Shown here: piece by piece, positions 25,783-34,151 of the stretch | How positions within the stretch are numbered: position 1 is the stretch's first letter | Layout of the letters: each line of letters begins with the position of its first letter | DNA from: Pseudomonadota bacterium | Lineage (GTDB): Bacteria; Pseudomonadota; Gammaproteobacteria; Steroidobacterales; Steroidobacteraceae | Length of the DNA: 37,317 bases | Direction: 5' to 3' | NCBI GenBank assembly: GCA_025360865.1 | Contig: JANYBG010000171.1 | Span: forward strand, 1-37,317 | Translations under genes and position numbers: made by a program | Notes under the pieces: model-generated | The model's input: the letters and a program-made list of their open reading frames with translations, nothing else | Told to the model about the DNA's origin: nothing | Database searches by the model: none

Positions 25783-27123
25783 ATGCGTGTGACCATTTTT
25801 GGCTCGGGCTATGTGGGACTGGTGACCGGCGCCTGTCTCGCGGACGCGGGCAATCACGTCATCTGTGTGGACGTGGACGCGGCCAAGATAGAGCGCCTGA
25901 AGCGCGGCGAGGTGCCAATCCACGAACCGGGTCTGGACGCGCTCATCAAGCGCAACGCCGAGGCGGGGCGCCTGGAGTTCACCACCGACGCCGCCAAGGC
26001 GGTCGAGCACGGCCTGTTCCAGCTGATCGCCGTCGGCACCCCGCCGGGGGAGGACGGCTCCGCGGACCTGCGTTACGTGCTCGCCGTCGCGCGCACGATA
26101 GCGACCCACCTCAATCGTTACTGCATCGTCATCACCAAGTCCACAGTCCCGGTAGGCACGGCCGACAAGGTGCGCGCGGAACTGCAACAGACCCTCGCGG
26201 CGCGCGCGTCCAAGGGTGAGTTTGACGTGGTATCAAACCCGGAATTCCTGAAGGAGGGCGCCGCGATCGCCGACTTCATGAAGCCCGACCGCGTGGTCAT
26301 TGGCACCGACAACCCGCGAACCACCGAGCTGATGCGCGCGCTCTACGAGCCCTTCACCCGCAACCATGATCGCCTCATCGTGATGGACATCCGCTCCTCC
26401 GAGCTGACCAAGTACGCGGCGAACGCCATGCTCGCGACCAAGATCAGCTTCATGAACGAACTGGCGAACATCGCCGAGCGCGTGGGTGCCGACATCGAGA
26501 AGGTGCGTGTCGGCATCGGCTCCGACCCACGCATCGGTTATAGCTTCATCTACCCGGGCACCGGCTACGGCGGCTCGTGCTTCCCCAAGGACGTGCAGGC
26601 CCTGATCCGCTCCTCGAACGAGGCGGGCCACGAACCCCTGATCATGAACGCGGTCGAGGCGGTGAACGGGCGCCAGAAGGAAGTGCTGTTTCACAAGATG
26701 CGACGGCACTTCAAGGAAGACCTCAAGGGTCGTACCTTCGCGCTGTGGGGCCTGGCCTTCAAGCCCAACACCGATGACATGCGCGAGGCCCCCGCCGTCA
26801 CCCTGATCGAGCTGTTACTCAAGGCGGGCGCGGGGGTGCGCGCCTATGACCCGGTCGCGGCCGGGGAAGCCCGGCGAATCTTCGCCGGCCGCGACGGGGT
26901 GACCCTCACCAAGAGCGCTTACGAGGCCACCGAGGGCGCGGACGCGCTCGCGATCGTCACCGAGTGGCAGGAATTCCGCAGCCCTGACTTCGAGCGTCTG
27001 AAGCAGATCCTCAAGAATCCGGTCATCTTCGACGGTCGCAATCTCTACGATCCGGCGATGGCCGCGCGCTTCGGCATCACGTACTACGCGATCGGTCGCG
27101 GTCGGCCGCTGGTCACCGATTAA
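25783..27123 (+). CDS. ugd: UDP-glucose 6-dehydrogenase
   Basis: A 446-residue cytoplasmic enzyme oxidising UDP-glucose to UDP-glucuronate with two NAD+. The N-terminal Rossmann motif [11 protein letters not shown] (GxGxxG at 7-12) is followed by [26 protein letters not shown] and the catalytic-Cys segment GGSCFPKD, with Cys266. The C-terminal UDP-binding domain shows [15 protein letters not shown]. Length and motifs are normal for the Ugd/TuaD group; the related UDP-ManNAc dehydrogenases are less similar in these segments. It is followed after 8 bp by manC, forming a precursor operon with manB. Its product provides a uronic acid, which matters for the AsnB-like enzyme upstream. Confidence 0.95.
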   Translation: MRVTIFGSGYVGLVTGACLADAGNHVICVDVDAAKIERLKRGEVPIHEPGLDALIKRNAEAGRLEFTTDAAKAVEHGLFQLIAVGTPPGEDGSADLRYVLAVARTIATHLNRYCIVITKSTVPVGTADKVRAELQQTLAARASKGEFDVVSNPEFLKEGAAIADFMKPDRVVIGTDNPRTTELMRALYEPFTRNHDRLIVMDIRSSELTKYAANAMLATKISFMNELANIAERVGADIEKVRVGIGSDPRIGYSFIYPGTGYGGSCFPKDVQALIRSSNEAGHEPLIMNAVEAVNGRQKEVLFHKMRRHFKEDLKGRTFALWGLAFKPNTDDMREAPAVTLIELLLKAGAGVRAYDPVAAGEARRIFAGRDGVTLTKSAYEATEGADALAIVTEWQEFRSPDFERLKQILKNPVIFDGRNLYDPAMAARFGITYYAIGRGRPLVTD

Positions 27124-27131
27124 GGCCCCGC

Positions 27132-28565
27132 ATGATCACCCCAGTGATTCTTTCCGGTGGGGCCGGCACGCGGCTGTGGCCCCTGTCACGCGAGCTGTAT
27201 CCGAAGCAGCTCCTGCCCCTCACCGGCGAGCGCACCATGCTGCAGCAGACCGCGCTGCGCCTCGAGGGACTGGCCACGGCCGCCCCGGTCGTCGTCTGCA
27301 ACGATGCTCACCGCTTCCTCGTGGCCGAGCAACTGCGTCAGCTGTCGATCGAGCCGCGCGCCACGATTCTCGAGCCGGTCGGGCGCAATACCGCCCCGGC
27401 CATCGCGCTCGCCGCGCATGCGGCCCTTAAGGGGCTCGCCGCGCGGGACGAGGGCATCGATCCCATCCTCCTAGTGCTGCCGGCCGACCATGTTGTCCGG
27501 GACATCCCCGCCTTCCACGCGGCGGTGCGCGCGGCGCTGCCCGCGGCGCAGTCCGGGATGCTCGCCGCTTTCGGCATCGTCGCGCACACACCCGAGACAG
27601 GCTATGGCTACATCCAGCGCGGCGAGGCGCAGGGGCCGGTGTTTCGCATCGCGCGCTTCGTCGAGAAGCCGGATCCGGAGCGCGCCCGCGAATTCGTCGC
27701 TTCCGGCAAGTATTACTGGAACAGCGGCATGTTCCTGTTCCGGGCGCGCCGTTACCTGCAGGAACTGCAGCGCCTGGCCCCCGAGATGGCGCGTGTCTGC
27801 GAGGCGGCCTTCCGCGGCTCGAAGGCGGACCTGGACTTCACGCGCATCGACCCGGCGCTGTTCGAGTCCTGTCCGGCGGATTCGATCGACTACGCCGTGA
27901 TGGAGAAGACCGCGGATGCCGTGGTCGTGCCGCTGAACGCCGGCTGGAGCGACGTGGGATCCTGGTCCTCGCTGCACGAAGCGAGCGATGCGGACGCCAA
28001 TGGCAACGTCACGCGCGGAGATGTGATCTGCGAGGACACGCACGGCAGCTATCTCTACGCCGAGAGCCGCCTGGTGGCCGCCGTAGGCCTCGACAACCAC
28101 GTAGTCGTTGAAACCAAGGACGCGATCCTGGTGGCGCCGAAGGACCGTGTGCAGGATGTGAAGAAGCTGGTGATGCGCCTGAAGGAGCGCGGCCGCTACG
28201 AGCACGCGCTGCACCGCGAGGTGTTCAGGCCCTGGGGATCCTACGACAGCCTCGAGAGCGGCCAGCGCTTCCAGGTGAAGCGCCTGAAGGTGAAGCCGGG
28301 CGCCACGCTCTCGTTGCAGATGCACCACCATCGCGCCGAGCACTGGGTCGTGGTGGCCGGGACCGCGCGCATCACCCGCGGCGAAGAGGAATTCCTCCTC
28401 GAGGAGAACCAGTCGACCTACATCCCGATCGGCGTGCGGCACCGCATCGAGAACCCCGGGATGATCCCGCTGGAGATCATCGAGGTGCAGTCCGGATCGT
28501 ACCTGGGGGAGGACGACATCGTGCGCTTCGAGGACAAGTACGGCCGCACGGGCACGACCAAGTAA
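27132..28565 (+). CDS. manC: Mannose-1-P guanylyltransferase / mannose-6-P isomerase
   Basis: A 477-residue bifunctional enzyme of the ManC/AlgA/WbpW type. The N-terminal nucleotidyltransferase domain has [20 protein letters not shown] (7-26) for GTP and phosphate binding and FVEKPD for the sugar site. The C-terminal cupin (from ~360: [20 protein letters not shown]) carries [16 protein letters not shown] and [13 protein letters not shown], the metal-binding histidines of type II phosphomannose isomerase. Both halves look intact, so it can convert fructose-6-P to mannose-6-P and mannose-1-P to GDP-mannose, with ManB doing the middle step. AAGG lies 7 bases before the ATG. Gaps to ugd (8 bp) and manB (11 bp) indicate one operon. 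Confidence 0.95.
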   Translation: MITPVILSGGAGTRLWPLSRELYPKQLLPLTGERTMLQQTALRLEGLATAAPVVVCNDAHRFLVAEQLRQLSIEPRATILEPVGRNTAPAIALAAHAALKGLAARDEGIDPILLVLPADHVVRDIPAFHAAVRAALPAAQSGMLAAFGIVAHTPETGYGYIQRGEAQGPVFRIARFVEKPDPERAREFVASGKYYWNSGMFLFRARRYLQELQRLAPEMARVCEAAFRGSKADLDFTRIDPALFESCPADSIDYAVMEKTADAVVVPLNAGWSDVGSWSSLHEASDADANGNVTRGDVICEDTHGSYLYAESRLVAAVGLDNHVVVETKDAILVAPKDRVQDVKKLVMRLKERGRYEHALHREVFRPWGSYDSLESGQRFQVKRLKVKPGATLSLQMHHHRAEHWVVVAGTARITRGEEEFLLEENQSTYIPIGVRHRIENPGMIPLEIIEVQSGSYLGEDDIVRFEDKYGRTGTTK

Positions 28566-28576
28566 TCAAGGGCGGC

Positions 28577-29932
28577 ATGACCAACCTCGACGCCTTCAAG
28601 GCTTACGACGTCCGCGGGCGCATCCCGGATGAGATCAACCAGACCCTGGCCTACGACATCGGCCGCGCCTACGCCGCGTTTCTCAAGCCGCGCCGCGTCG
28701 CGGTCGGCTATGACATCCGCCTCTCCAGTCCCGGGCTGGCCGCCGCGTTGAAGCGCGGCATGATGGACCTCGGCACGGATGTGCTGGACATCGGCCTCTG
28801 CGGCACCGAAGGCACCTACTTCGCCTGCTTCGAGGAAGGCCTTGACGGCGCGGCGATGGTCACCGCGAGCCACAACCCACCCGACTACAACGGCATGAAG
28901 TTCGTGCGCGAGGGTTCGCGTCCGATCAGCGCCGACAACGGCCTGTTCGACATGCGCGCGCTGATCCAGGGTGGCCTTCTCCCGAAGCCTGGCGCGCGCG
29001 CCGGATCCGAGCGGCCGCTCGAGATCACGGCGAAGTACCTGAAGCACCTGCTCAGCTACGTCGACTTGGCCAAGCAGCGCCCGCTCAAGGTCGTGGTCAA
29101 TGCCGGTAACGGCGGGGCCGGCCTGGTCATCGATGCGCTTGAGCCTCACCTGCCGTTCGAGTTCGTCAAGGTGAACCATGCCCCCGATGGCACCTTTCCG
29201 CGCGGGGTGCCCAACCCCATGCTCGAGGAGAACCGCGCCACGACCGCGGACGCGGTGCGCCGCAGTGGCGCGGACGTCGGTCTCGCCTGGGACGGGGACT
29301 ACGACCGCTGCTTCTTCTTCGACGAGGGGGGACGGTTCATCGAGGGGTATTACCTCGTGGGGCTGCTGGCGGAGGTGTTCCTGAAGCAGGAGCCCGGGGC
29401 GCGCATCGTGCACGACCCGCGCCTCACCTGGAACACGCTCGACATCGTCACGCGGCACGGCGGCACGCCGGTGCTGTGCAAGTCCGGGCACGCCTTCATC
29501 AAGCAGAAGATGCGCGAGGTCGATGCCGTCTACGGCGGTGAGATGAGCGCGCACCATTACTTCCGGCGCTTCGCCTACTGCGACAGCGGCATGATCCCAT
29601 GGCTGCTGGTGCTGGCGACCATCGCCGCGCGCGGCAAGCCCCTGTCGGCCCTGGTCGGGGAGCGCATGAAGCTCTTCCCGGCGAGCGGGGAGATCAACCG
29701 CAAGCTCGCGACGGACGCCAAGTCGATACTGGCGCGCGCCCGCGCGCGGTACGAGGGTAGCGCCAGCACCATCGACCTGACCGACGGGCTGTCGATGGAG
29801 TTCCCGCGGTGGCGCTTCAACCTGCGTGGCTCCAACACCGAGCCGCTGGTGCGGCTGAACGTCGAGTCGCGCGGGGATGGGGCGCTGATGCAGGAAAAGA
29901 CCGCGGAGCTGCTGCGGCTTATCGACGGCTAG
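28577..29932 (+). CDS. manB: Phosphomannomutase (ManB/CpsG type)
   Basis: A 451-residue alpha-D-phosphohexomutase converting mannose-6-P and mannose-1-P. Seen in order: the N-terminal FKAYDVRGRIPDEIN, the phosphoserine loop TASHNPPDYNGMK (Ser98), the Mg-binding loop DGDYDRC (from Asp239), the sugar-specificity loop GEMSAHHYFR, and the phosphate-binding RGSNTEPLVRLN near the C-terminus. The GEMSAHHYF form is shared by phosphomannomutase and AlgC-type mutases, so activity on glucose phosphates cannot be ruled out. A good AAGGGCGG ribosome site precedes the ATG. Its stop (TAG 29930-29932) abuts the stop of the convergent wecB gene with no base between. Confidence 0.94.
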   Translation: MTNLDAFKAYDVRGRIPDEINQTLAYDIGRAYAAFLKPRRVAVGYDIRLSSPGLAAALKRGMMDLGTDVLDIGLCGTEGTYFACFEEGLDGAAMVTASHNPPDYNGMKFVREGSRPISADNGLFDMRALIQGGLLPKPGARAGSERPLEITAKYLKHLLSYVDLAKQRPLKVVVNAGNGGAGLVIDALEPHLPFEFVKVNHAPDGTFPRGVPNPMLEENRATTADAVRRSGADVGLAWDGDYDRCFFFDEGGRFIEGYYLVGLLAEVFLKQEPGARIVHDPRLTWNTLDIVTRHGGTPVLCKSGHAFIKQKMREVDAVYGGEMSAHHYFRRFAYCDSGMIPWLLVLATIAARGKPLSALVGERMKLFPASGEINRKLATDAKSILARARARYEGSASTIDLTDGLSMEFPRWRFNLRGSNTEPLVRLNVESRGDGALMQEKTAELLRLIDG

Positions 29933-31030
29933 CTAGGCTTGCAGCCGGGTGCGCAGGCTGCGCTCGGCGCGCATCGCGGCCTGCCCATCCCACAGTTCCG
30001 GCCTGCGTCCCTTCGGCCACCTGCCGGACAGCGCCTCATCGACGGCGGCCGCCAGTTGCGCCGGCTTTAGGAGCCGGTTGGTGCCCTCGCTTACCGTGAT
30101 GGGGCGCTCGGTGTTTTCGCGCAGCGTCGCGCACGGAATTCCCAGATACGTCGTCTCTTCCTGGACGCCGCCGGAGTCGGTGATCGCGATCGTGGCGTGC
30201 ATGACGAGGTTCATGAACTCGATGTAACCCAGCGGCTCGGTGGCACGGATGCCGCTGGCCTCCGTGATGCGCTCCAGCAGTCCGTATTCGGCGAGGCGCT
30301 TGCGCGTGCGTGGATGCACGGTGAAGACGACCGTGAGCTTCTCGGAGATTTTCTCGATCGCCGCCACCAGCTCCTCGAGCTTCGCCGCCGCGTCGACATT
30401 GGAGGGACGGTGCAGCGTGACCACCGCGAAGGGCCCGGTGAGCTTGAGCTGAGCGCGCGTGTCGGCCGTGGTGATCTTCGCGCGCAGCATCTCGAAGGAA
30501 TCGAGCATGATGTTACCGATGCAGTCGATCTTCTCCGGCGGCACGCCTTCGGCGATGAGGTTGGCATCCGCGTCCCTGGACGGGGTCCACAGGACATCGA
30601 CGATCGCATCGGTGACCAGGCGGTTGATTTCCTCTGGCATGCGCCGGTCACGGCTGCGCAGGCCCGCCTCCAGGTGGATCACGGGAATCCACAGCTTCGC
30701 CCCCACCATGGCGCAGGCGGCCGTGGCATTGACGTCCCCCACGACCACAATCGCGTCCGGTCGGTCAGTCTGGCATACCGCCTCGTAGGCGATCATGGTG
30801 CGGCCGGTCTGCTCGGCGTGGGTGCCGCTGCCGATCTCGAGGTGGTGGGCCGGCTCGGGCAGGGTCAGGTCGCGGAAGAAGGCATCCGACATGTTCGCGT
30901 CGTAGTGCTGTCCCGTGTGCACCACCAGCGGGCGGCACCATTTCTGGGCCTTCAGCGCGTGGTAAAGAGGCGCGATTTTCATGAAATTCGGGCGGGCGGC
31001 GGCGATCAGGTGGACTTTTTTGGGGGTCAC
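29933..31030 (-). CDS. wecB: UDP-N-acetylglucosamine 2-epimerase (non-hydrolysing)
   Basis: A 365-residue enzyme giving UDP-ManNAc, if started at GTG 31030 (MTPKKVHLIAAARPNFMKIAPL), which fits the family's length and N-terminus. An ATG at 31123 would add 31 Arg/Ser-rich residues unlike the family; neither start has a strong ribosome site. Motifs are TGQHYD, VVGDVNATAACA, HLEAGLRSRDRRMPEEINR with the conserved acidic residues, LHRPSNVD with the histidine, TDSGGVQEE and NTERPITVSEGTN. The usual TRPE near the N-terminus is ARPN here, a common variant. It is alone on the minus strand, convergent with manB. UDP-ManNAc may be a precursor for the locus polymer or for another pathway. Confidence 0.9.
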   Translation of the reverse strand: MTPKKVHLIAAARPNFMKIAPLYHALKAQKWCRPLVVHTGQHYDANMSDAFFRDLTLPEPAHHLEIGSGTHAEQTGRTMIAYEAVCQTDRPDAIVVVGDVNATAACAMVGAKLWIPVIHLEAGLRSRDRRMPEEINRLVTDAIVDVLWTPSRDADANLIAEGVPPEKIDCIGNIMLDSFEMLRAKITTADTRAQLKLTGPFAVVTLHRPSNVDAAAKLEELVAAIEKISEKLTVVFTVHPRTRKRLAEYGLLERITEASGIRATEPLGYIEFMNLVMHATIAITDSGGVQEETTYLGIPCATLRENTERPITVSEGTNRLLKPAQLAAAVDEALSGRWPKGRRPELWDGQAAMRAERSLRTRLQA

Positions 31031-31246
31031 GAGGCTGTACTTTCGTTGTCGGACGGGCGTCACGGATTCGCCAGAATGAGATCCGCGACATGCTGGCGCA
31101 ATACGCGGCGCAGTAGACTGCATAATGTCGGGAACGTGAACCAGGCGCGGACTCTATCTTGGCGGGTCAGCGTCTGCACGGGGAGACACTTCCCTTTCGG
31201 GCACGACCGCAGGTAATTTCACCGCTCAATCACGACAGGACTACCC
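31031..31246. promoter_or_regulatory. Divergent wecB / bactofilin intergenic region
   Basis: A 216-bp region carrying the 5' ends of wecB and the bactofilin gene. AGGA lies six bases before the bactofilin ATG. No convincing promoter hexamers were found on either strand. If wecB starts at 31123 instead, the gap shrinks to 123 bp. Confidence 0.35.
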
Positions 31247-31756
31247 ATGGCGCTTTGGAAAGACTCGAATACGGGAACCAGCCCCGCTCCGGCCGTACCG
31301 GCCCCGACGCCTGCCCCCGCGCCGCAGCGCGAGCCGGCCAGCGTTGCCTCGCTTAACCCGGATGCCGCCCGCCGCCCAGCCCCGGCCGCCGCGCCGGTTC
31401 CGCACCGCGGCGACATGAAGGAATCACACATCGCCTCCGATCTCATGATCGAAGGCAAGATCAGCGGCACAGGCCATGTGCGCATCGCCGGCAAGTTCAA
31501 GGGCGACGTGCAGGTGGATGGCAACGTCACCCTGGATGCGGGCGCCCGGCTTGAGGGCCACGTCAAGGCCAGCGTCGTCATCGTCAGCGGCGAGCTCATC
31601 GGCAACATCGAGAGCGCCAAGCGGGTCGAACTGCTGGAAAGCGGCGTGATCAACGGCGACGTCAAGGCGGGCTCGCTCACCGTCTCCGCCGGCTCACGCA
31701 TGCGCGGGCAGGTCGAGTTCGGCTACGAAGCCGAAGGTCGCGCCACCAAGTCATGA
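31247..31756 (+). CDS. Bactofilin family cytoskeletal protein
   Basis: A 169-residue protein. Residues ~12-55 are a Pro/Ala-rich disordered tail (APAVPAPTPAPAPQ), typical of bactofilin termini. Residues ~58-160 form the polymerising right-handed beta-helix domain with repeats of about 17-20 residues: SDLMIEGKISGTGHVRIAG, then FKGDVQVDGNVTLDAG, ARLEGHVKASVVIVSG, ELIGNIES, GVINGDVKAGSLTVSAG. Bactofilins self-assemble without nucleotides and often localise envelope or polysaccharide enzymes; which partner applies here is unknown. The stop overlaps the start of the zinc-ribbon gene (ATGA at 31753), so the two are probably co-translated. Confidence 0.93.
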   Translation: MALWKDSNTGTSPAPAVPAPTPAPAPQREPASVASLNPDAARRPAPAAAPVPHRGDMKESHIASDLMIEGKISGTGHVRIAGKFKGDVQVDGNVTLDAGARLEGHVKASVVIVSGELIGNIESAKRVELLESGVINGDVKAGSLTVSAGSRMRGQVEFGYEAEGRATKS

Positions 31757-32157
31757 ACGTCGCCTCTCGCCCGGTGACCCCGGGCAAGACGCGCACCTGT
31801 CCGCACTGCAAGGCCGCGATTCTTGAGAGCCTGAGCATCTGCCCGGGCTGCATGCACCACCTGCGCTTCGACCAGGACGCGGCGAAGCGCCAGGTGGCGG
31901 CCACCTCGGCGCTCAAGGTCGAGGGCGTCATCCGCCACCCACAGCAGCAGGAGCCGTGGGAGTACTACGTCGTCATCGCGGTCCGCAACGATCGAGGCGA
32001 GGAAGTGGCGCGGCAGGTTGTGAACGTCGGAGTGCTGTCTGGCACCGAGAAACGCACGTTCACGCTCTCGGTCGACGTGCTGCCGCCGCAGCCTGCCTCG
32101 AGCACCAGTTCCACCGGTTCGCGGCCGGCGCTGCAGATCCCGACGCAGAAGCGTTGA
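31753..32157 (+). CDS. Small zinc-ribbon protein coupled to the bactofilin
   Basis: A 134-residue protein not belonging to a family I can name with confidence. It has two CxxC pairs, CPHC (16-19) and CPGC (30-33), forming a zinc-ribbon-like module. A compact domain follows, with strands VEGVIRHPQQQEPWEYYVVIAVRN and VNVGVLSGTEKRTFTLSVDV that looks like an Ig-like or FxLYD-like beta sandwich, and then a Ser/Thr/Pro-rich tail. There is no signal peptide, so a cytoplasmic location is expected. The four-base overlap with the bactofilin gene suggests a functional link. Its end is 14 bp from the convergent Omp85-like gene. Confidence 0.8.
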   Translation: MNVASRPVTPGKTRTCPHCKAAILESLSICPGCMHHLRFDQDAAKRQVAATSALKVEGVIRHPQQQEPWEYYVVIAVRNDRGEEVARQVVNVGVLSGTEKRTFTLSVDVLPPQPASSTSSTGSRPALQIPTQKR

Positions 32158-32171
32158 AGTTCGGACGCGTC

Positions 32172-33971
32172 CTAGAAGCGCACTTGGGTCTGCACCAGGA
32201 ACTGTGCCTTCTGAATGCTCGAATCCCCGTCGAGCGGGAAAGCCAGATCGACGTGGATGACATTCCCCAGTCCCGAGCGCGCGTTGCCCAGGCGCAGGCC
32301 GAACCCCACATCCTTGAGTAAGCCGAGGCTCGGTTGCGCCAGTGGCGCGGTGCCCCAGGTGCGGCCCATGTCGTAGAAGACCGCCCCGCCGACGCGGAGA
32401 AGGCGAAACGGATACCAGTCGGTGAAGTAGCGTTGCTCGAGCGTGAGGAGCGCGCGGGCAGCGCCGGCCTGGTACCGCAGCGGGTAGCCACGCAGTCCAT
32501 TATCGCCACCGAGCAGGATCTGATTATCCAGGTCCAGCGCCCAGCCCTTGGTTCCCTGCAGGGTGGAGAAGAACAGCCAGTTCTTGCTTAGCTCCTTGTA
32601 GTAGCGCGCCGAGACGTCCGCGACGCCGTTGCGCAGGGTGCCGCTCTGCAGGCGGCCGGAGAAATCCGAGTACAGCAGTAGCGTGCTGGAACCGCCGCTG
32701 CTGAAGCCCCGCGCGGCCGATGACTGGATCACGACGGCGTTCGTCGTCGATCCGAAGGAGGTGGGGGCGAAGCCCACGCGCAGGCTCGCGGTCAGGCCCA
32801 GCGAGAAATCCTCGGTGCGGGCGATCTGGTCATGGTTCCACAGCTTCAGGTATTCGTTCTGCACCAGGTCGTACTCGATGAACGGGTAAACGAACCGGCG
32901 GTCCGGGGGAAGCAGGATGGTCGTGCCGGCCGCATCCGTCGCCGGGGCGAAGCGGTGGGCGTCGTAGGTCGCGCCGGCCGTCCAGCGCCGCACCCAGTCA
33001 CCCCGCAGTCCCCTGGACCAGCCGTAGTAAGTCTGGAACAGCTGGTGGTGATCCTGGAACTGGTCTATCTCCTTCCCACGGTCGTAGATCGGGTCGACCT
33101 GCGAGCCATCCAAGACCGCAACCGAGGCGGCCCAAGGCGTGTCGAGCGCGAAGAAGGGCCGGGTCACCGTGAGGCCCCGCAGGTACCCGTCGCTCAGTTG
33201 CGAGTAGTTGGCGTCGAAGGCGACCCAGCTATCGAAGGCATGCATGTCACGCAGCTCGATGGAGTTACTGCTGCGGTCGACATCGCGGGAGTGCGAGAGG
33301 TTCAGCACGGCCCCCGTGCCCAGGAGGTTGGCTTCCTCGAGCTTGAAGCCGGTGGAGTTCTGCCCGCCGCTGCGGCCGAAGTTGAACCCCGGGTCGAGCG
33401 TCCACACGTCTCGCGTGGTGACGCTCAGGTCCACCTTTCCGTCCTGGTAGCCGACGACACGGATCCAGGCGTCGTAGAAGTAAGTGTTGGCGCGCAGGAT
33501 ACGCTCGGACTCATCCAGCAGGCGCCGCGAGTAAGGCTGCCCGGGCTTGAACAGCAGCTGCGCCCGCACCACGCGCGCGCGGGTCTTGATATGCAGTCGG
33601 TCGGCGAGCCTGAAGATCCGGGTGTCGTCCTTCGGGTCGTTTGGGTCGAAGATGTTCTGGTTGTCGATGAAGACCCGCCCGATGACCGCGTGTTCGGCTT
33701 CGAGGGTGGCGTCGGAGGGGATGCCGGGCGCATCCGCGGGCGGGGCGTAGCTCGGCCTCACGGCCGAGGTGTCCGCGTTGTCCGCCGGGACGGCGCCACG
33801 CGCCTGGGCGACAGTCGCCGCGGCTAACGTGGCATCGGTCGACGGCCCTGCCTCGCTGGCCGCCGTCGCCGTGCGCAACAGGCTGGGGAGGCTCAAGAGA
33901 ACGCACGCGAACGCCCCGGCGGGGGTGCGCGCCAGCGCGACGGTGCGGGTGCGCGATGGGCGGCCGGGCAT
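32172..33971 (-). CDS. Omp85/BamA-TamA-like outer-membrane protein
   Basis: A 599-residue outer-membrane barrel. The start is ATG 33971 (MPGRPSRTRTVALARTP); a TTG at 33989 is less likely. A long N-terminal signal region is followed by an Ala-rich low-complexity stretch. Next is a POTRA-like module (RVFIDNQNIFD, then RLADRLHIKTRARVVRAQLLFKPGQPYSRRLLDESERILR and DGKVDLSVTTRDVWTL), closely matching POTRA strand-helix-strand logic. The barrel includes GGDNGLRGYPLRYQ, the Omp85 (V/L)RGY/F motif of strand-loop L6, and ends in VQTQVRF with a terminal Phe. Only one POTRA-like repeat is apparent, against five in BamA and three in TamA, so it is a family outlier or a specialised secretin/assembly factor. 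Function unknown. Confidence 0.85.
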   Translation of the reverse strand: MPGRPSRTRTVALARTPAGAFACVLLSLPSLLRTATAASEAGPSTDATLAAATVAQARGAVPADNADTSAVRPSYAPPADAPGIPSDATLEAEHAVIGRVFIDNQNIFDPNDPKDDTRIFRLADRLHIKTRARVVRAQLLFKPGQPYSRRLLDESERILRANTYFYDAWIRVVGYQDGKVDLSVTTRDVWTLDPGFNFGRSGGQNSTGFKLEEANLLGTGAVLNLSHSRDVDRSSNSIELRDMHAFDSWVAFDANYSQLSDGYLRGLTVTRPFFALDTPWAASVAVLDGSQVDPIYDRGKEIDQFQDHHQLFQTYYGWSRGLRGDWVRRWTAGATYDAHRFAPATDAAGTTILLPPDRRFVYPFIEYDLVQNEYLKLWNHDQIARTEDFSLGLTASLRVGFAPTSFGSTTNAVVIQSSAARGFSSGGSSTLLLYSDFSGRLQSGTLRNGVADVSARYYKELSKNWLFFSTLQGTKGWALDLDNQILLGGDNGLRGYPLRYQAGAARALLTLEQRYFTDWYPFRLLRVGGAVFYDMGRTWGTAPLAQPSLGLLKDVGFGLRLGNARSGLGNVIHVDLAFPLDGDSSIQKAQFLVQTQVRF

Positions 33972-34151
33972 GGCCGTCAATCCCGACAATCAGAGGGCCG
34001 ATCTGTGCATAAAGGCATTTTGCGCCATCCTTGGGCCAATCGCTGCCGGCAGGTACCAGTTCCAGCGGCCAGGAAATTCGCGGGAGCGGCGCTGTGGTTG
34101 TGGAGGCCATACTCGGGCCACCTGACATAAGCATTCAGCGGAAGGGGAGTT

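Noticed and set aside
27471-28442. 323-codon open frame on the minus strand opposite manC
   Set aside because: Shadow of manC caused by GC-rich codons; no recognisable domain.
28418-29557. 379-codon open frame on the minus strand opposite manB
   Set aside because: Mirror frame of a GC-rich gene; its protein is low in family-like motifs, while manB on the plus strand has all catalytic motifs.
31031-31123. N-terminal extension of wecB from ATG 31123
   Set aside because: The added 31 residues are Arg/Ser-rich and unlike the family; GTG 31030 gives the normal start, though neither has a strong ribosome site.
32832-33827. 331-codon plus-strand frame opposite the Omp85-like gene
   Set aside because: Composition is Val/Arg/Gly-rich without motifs; the minus-strand product has signal, POTRA and RGY features.
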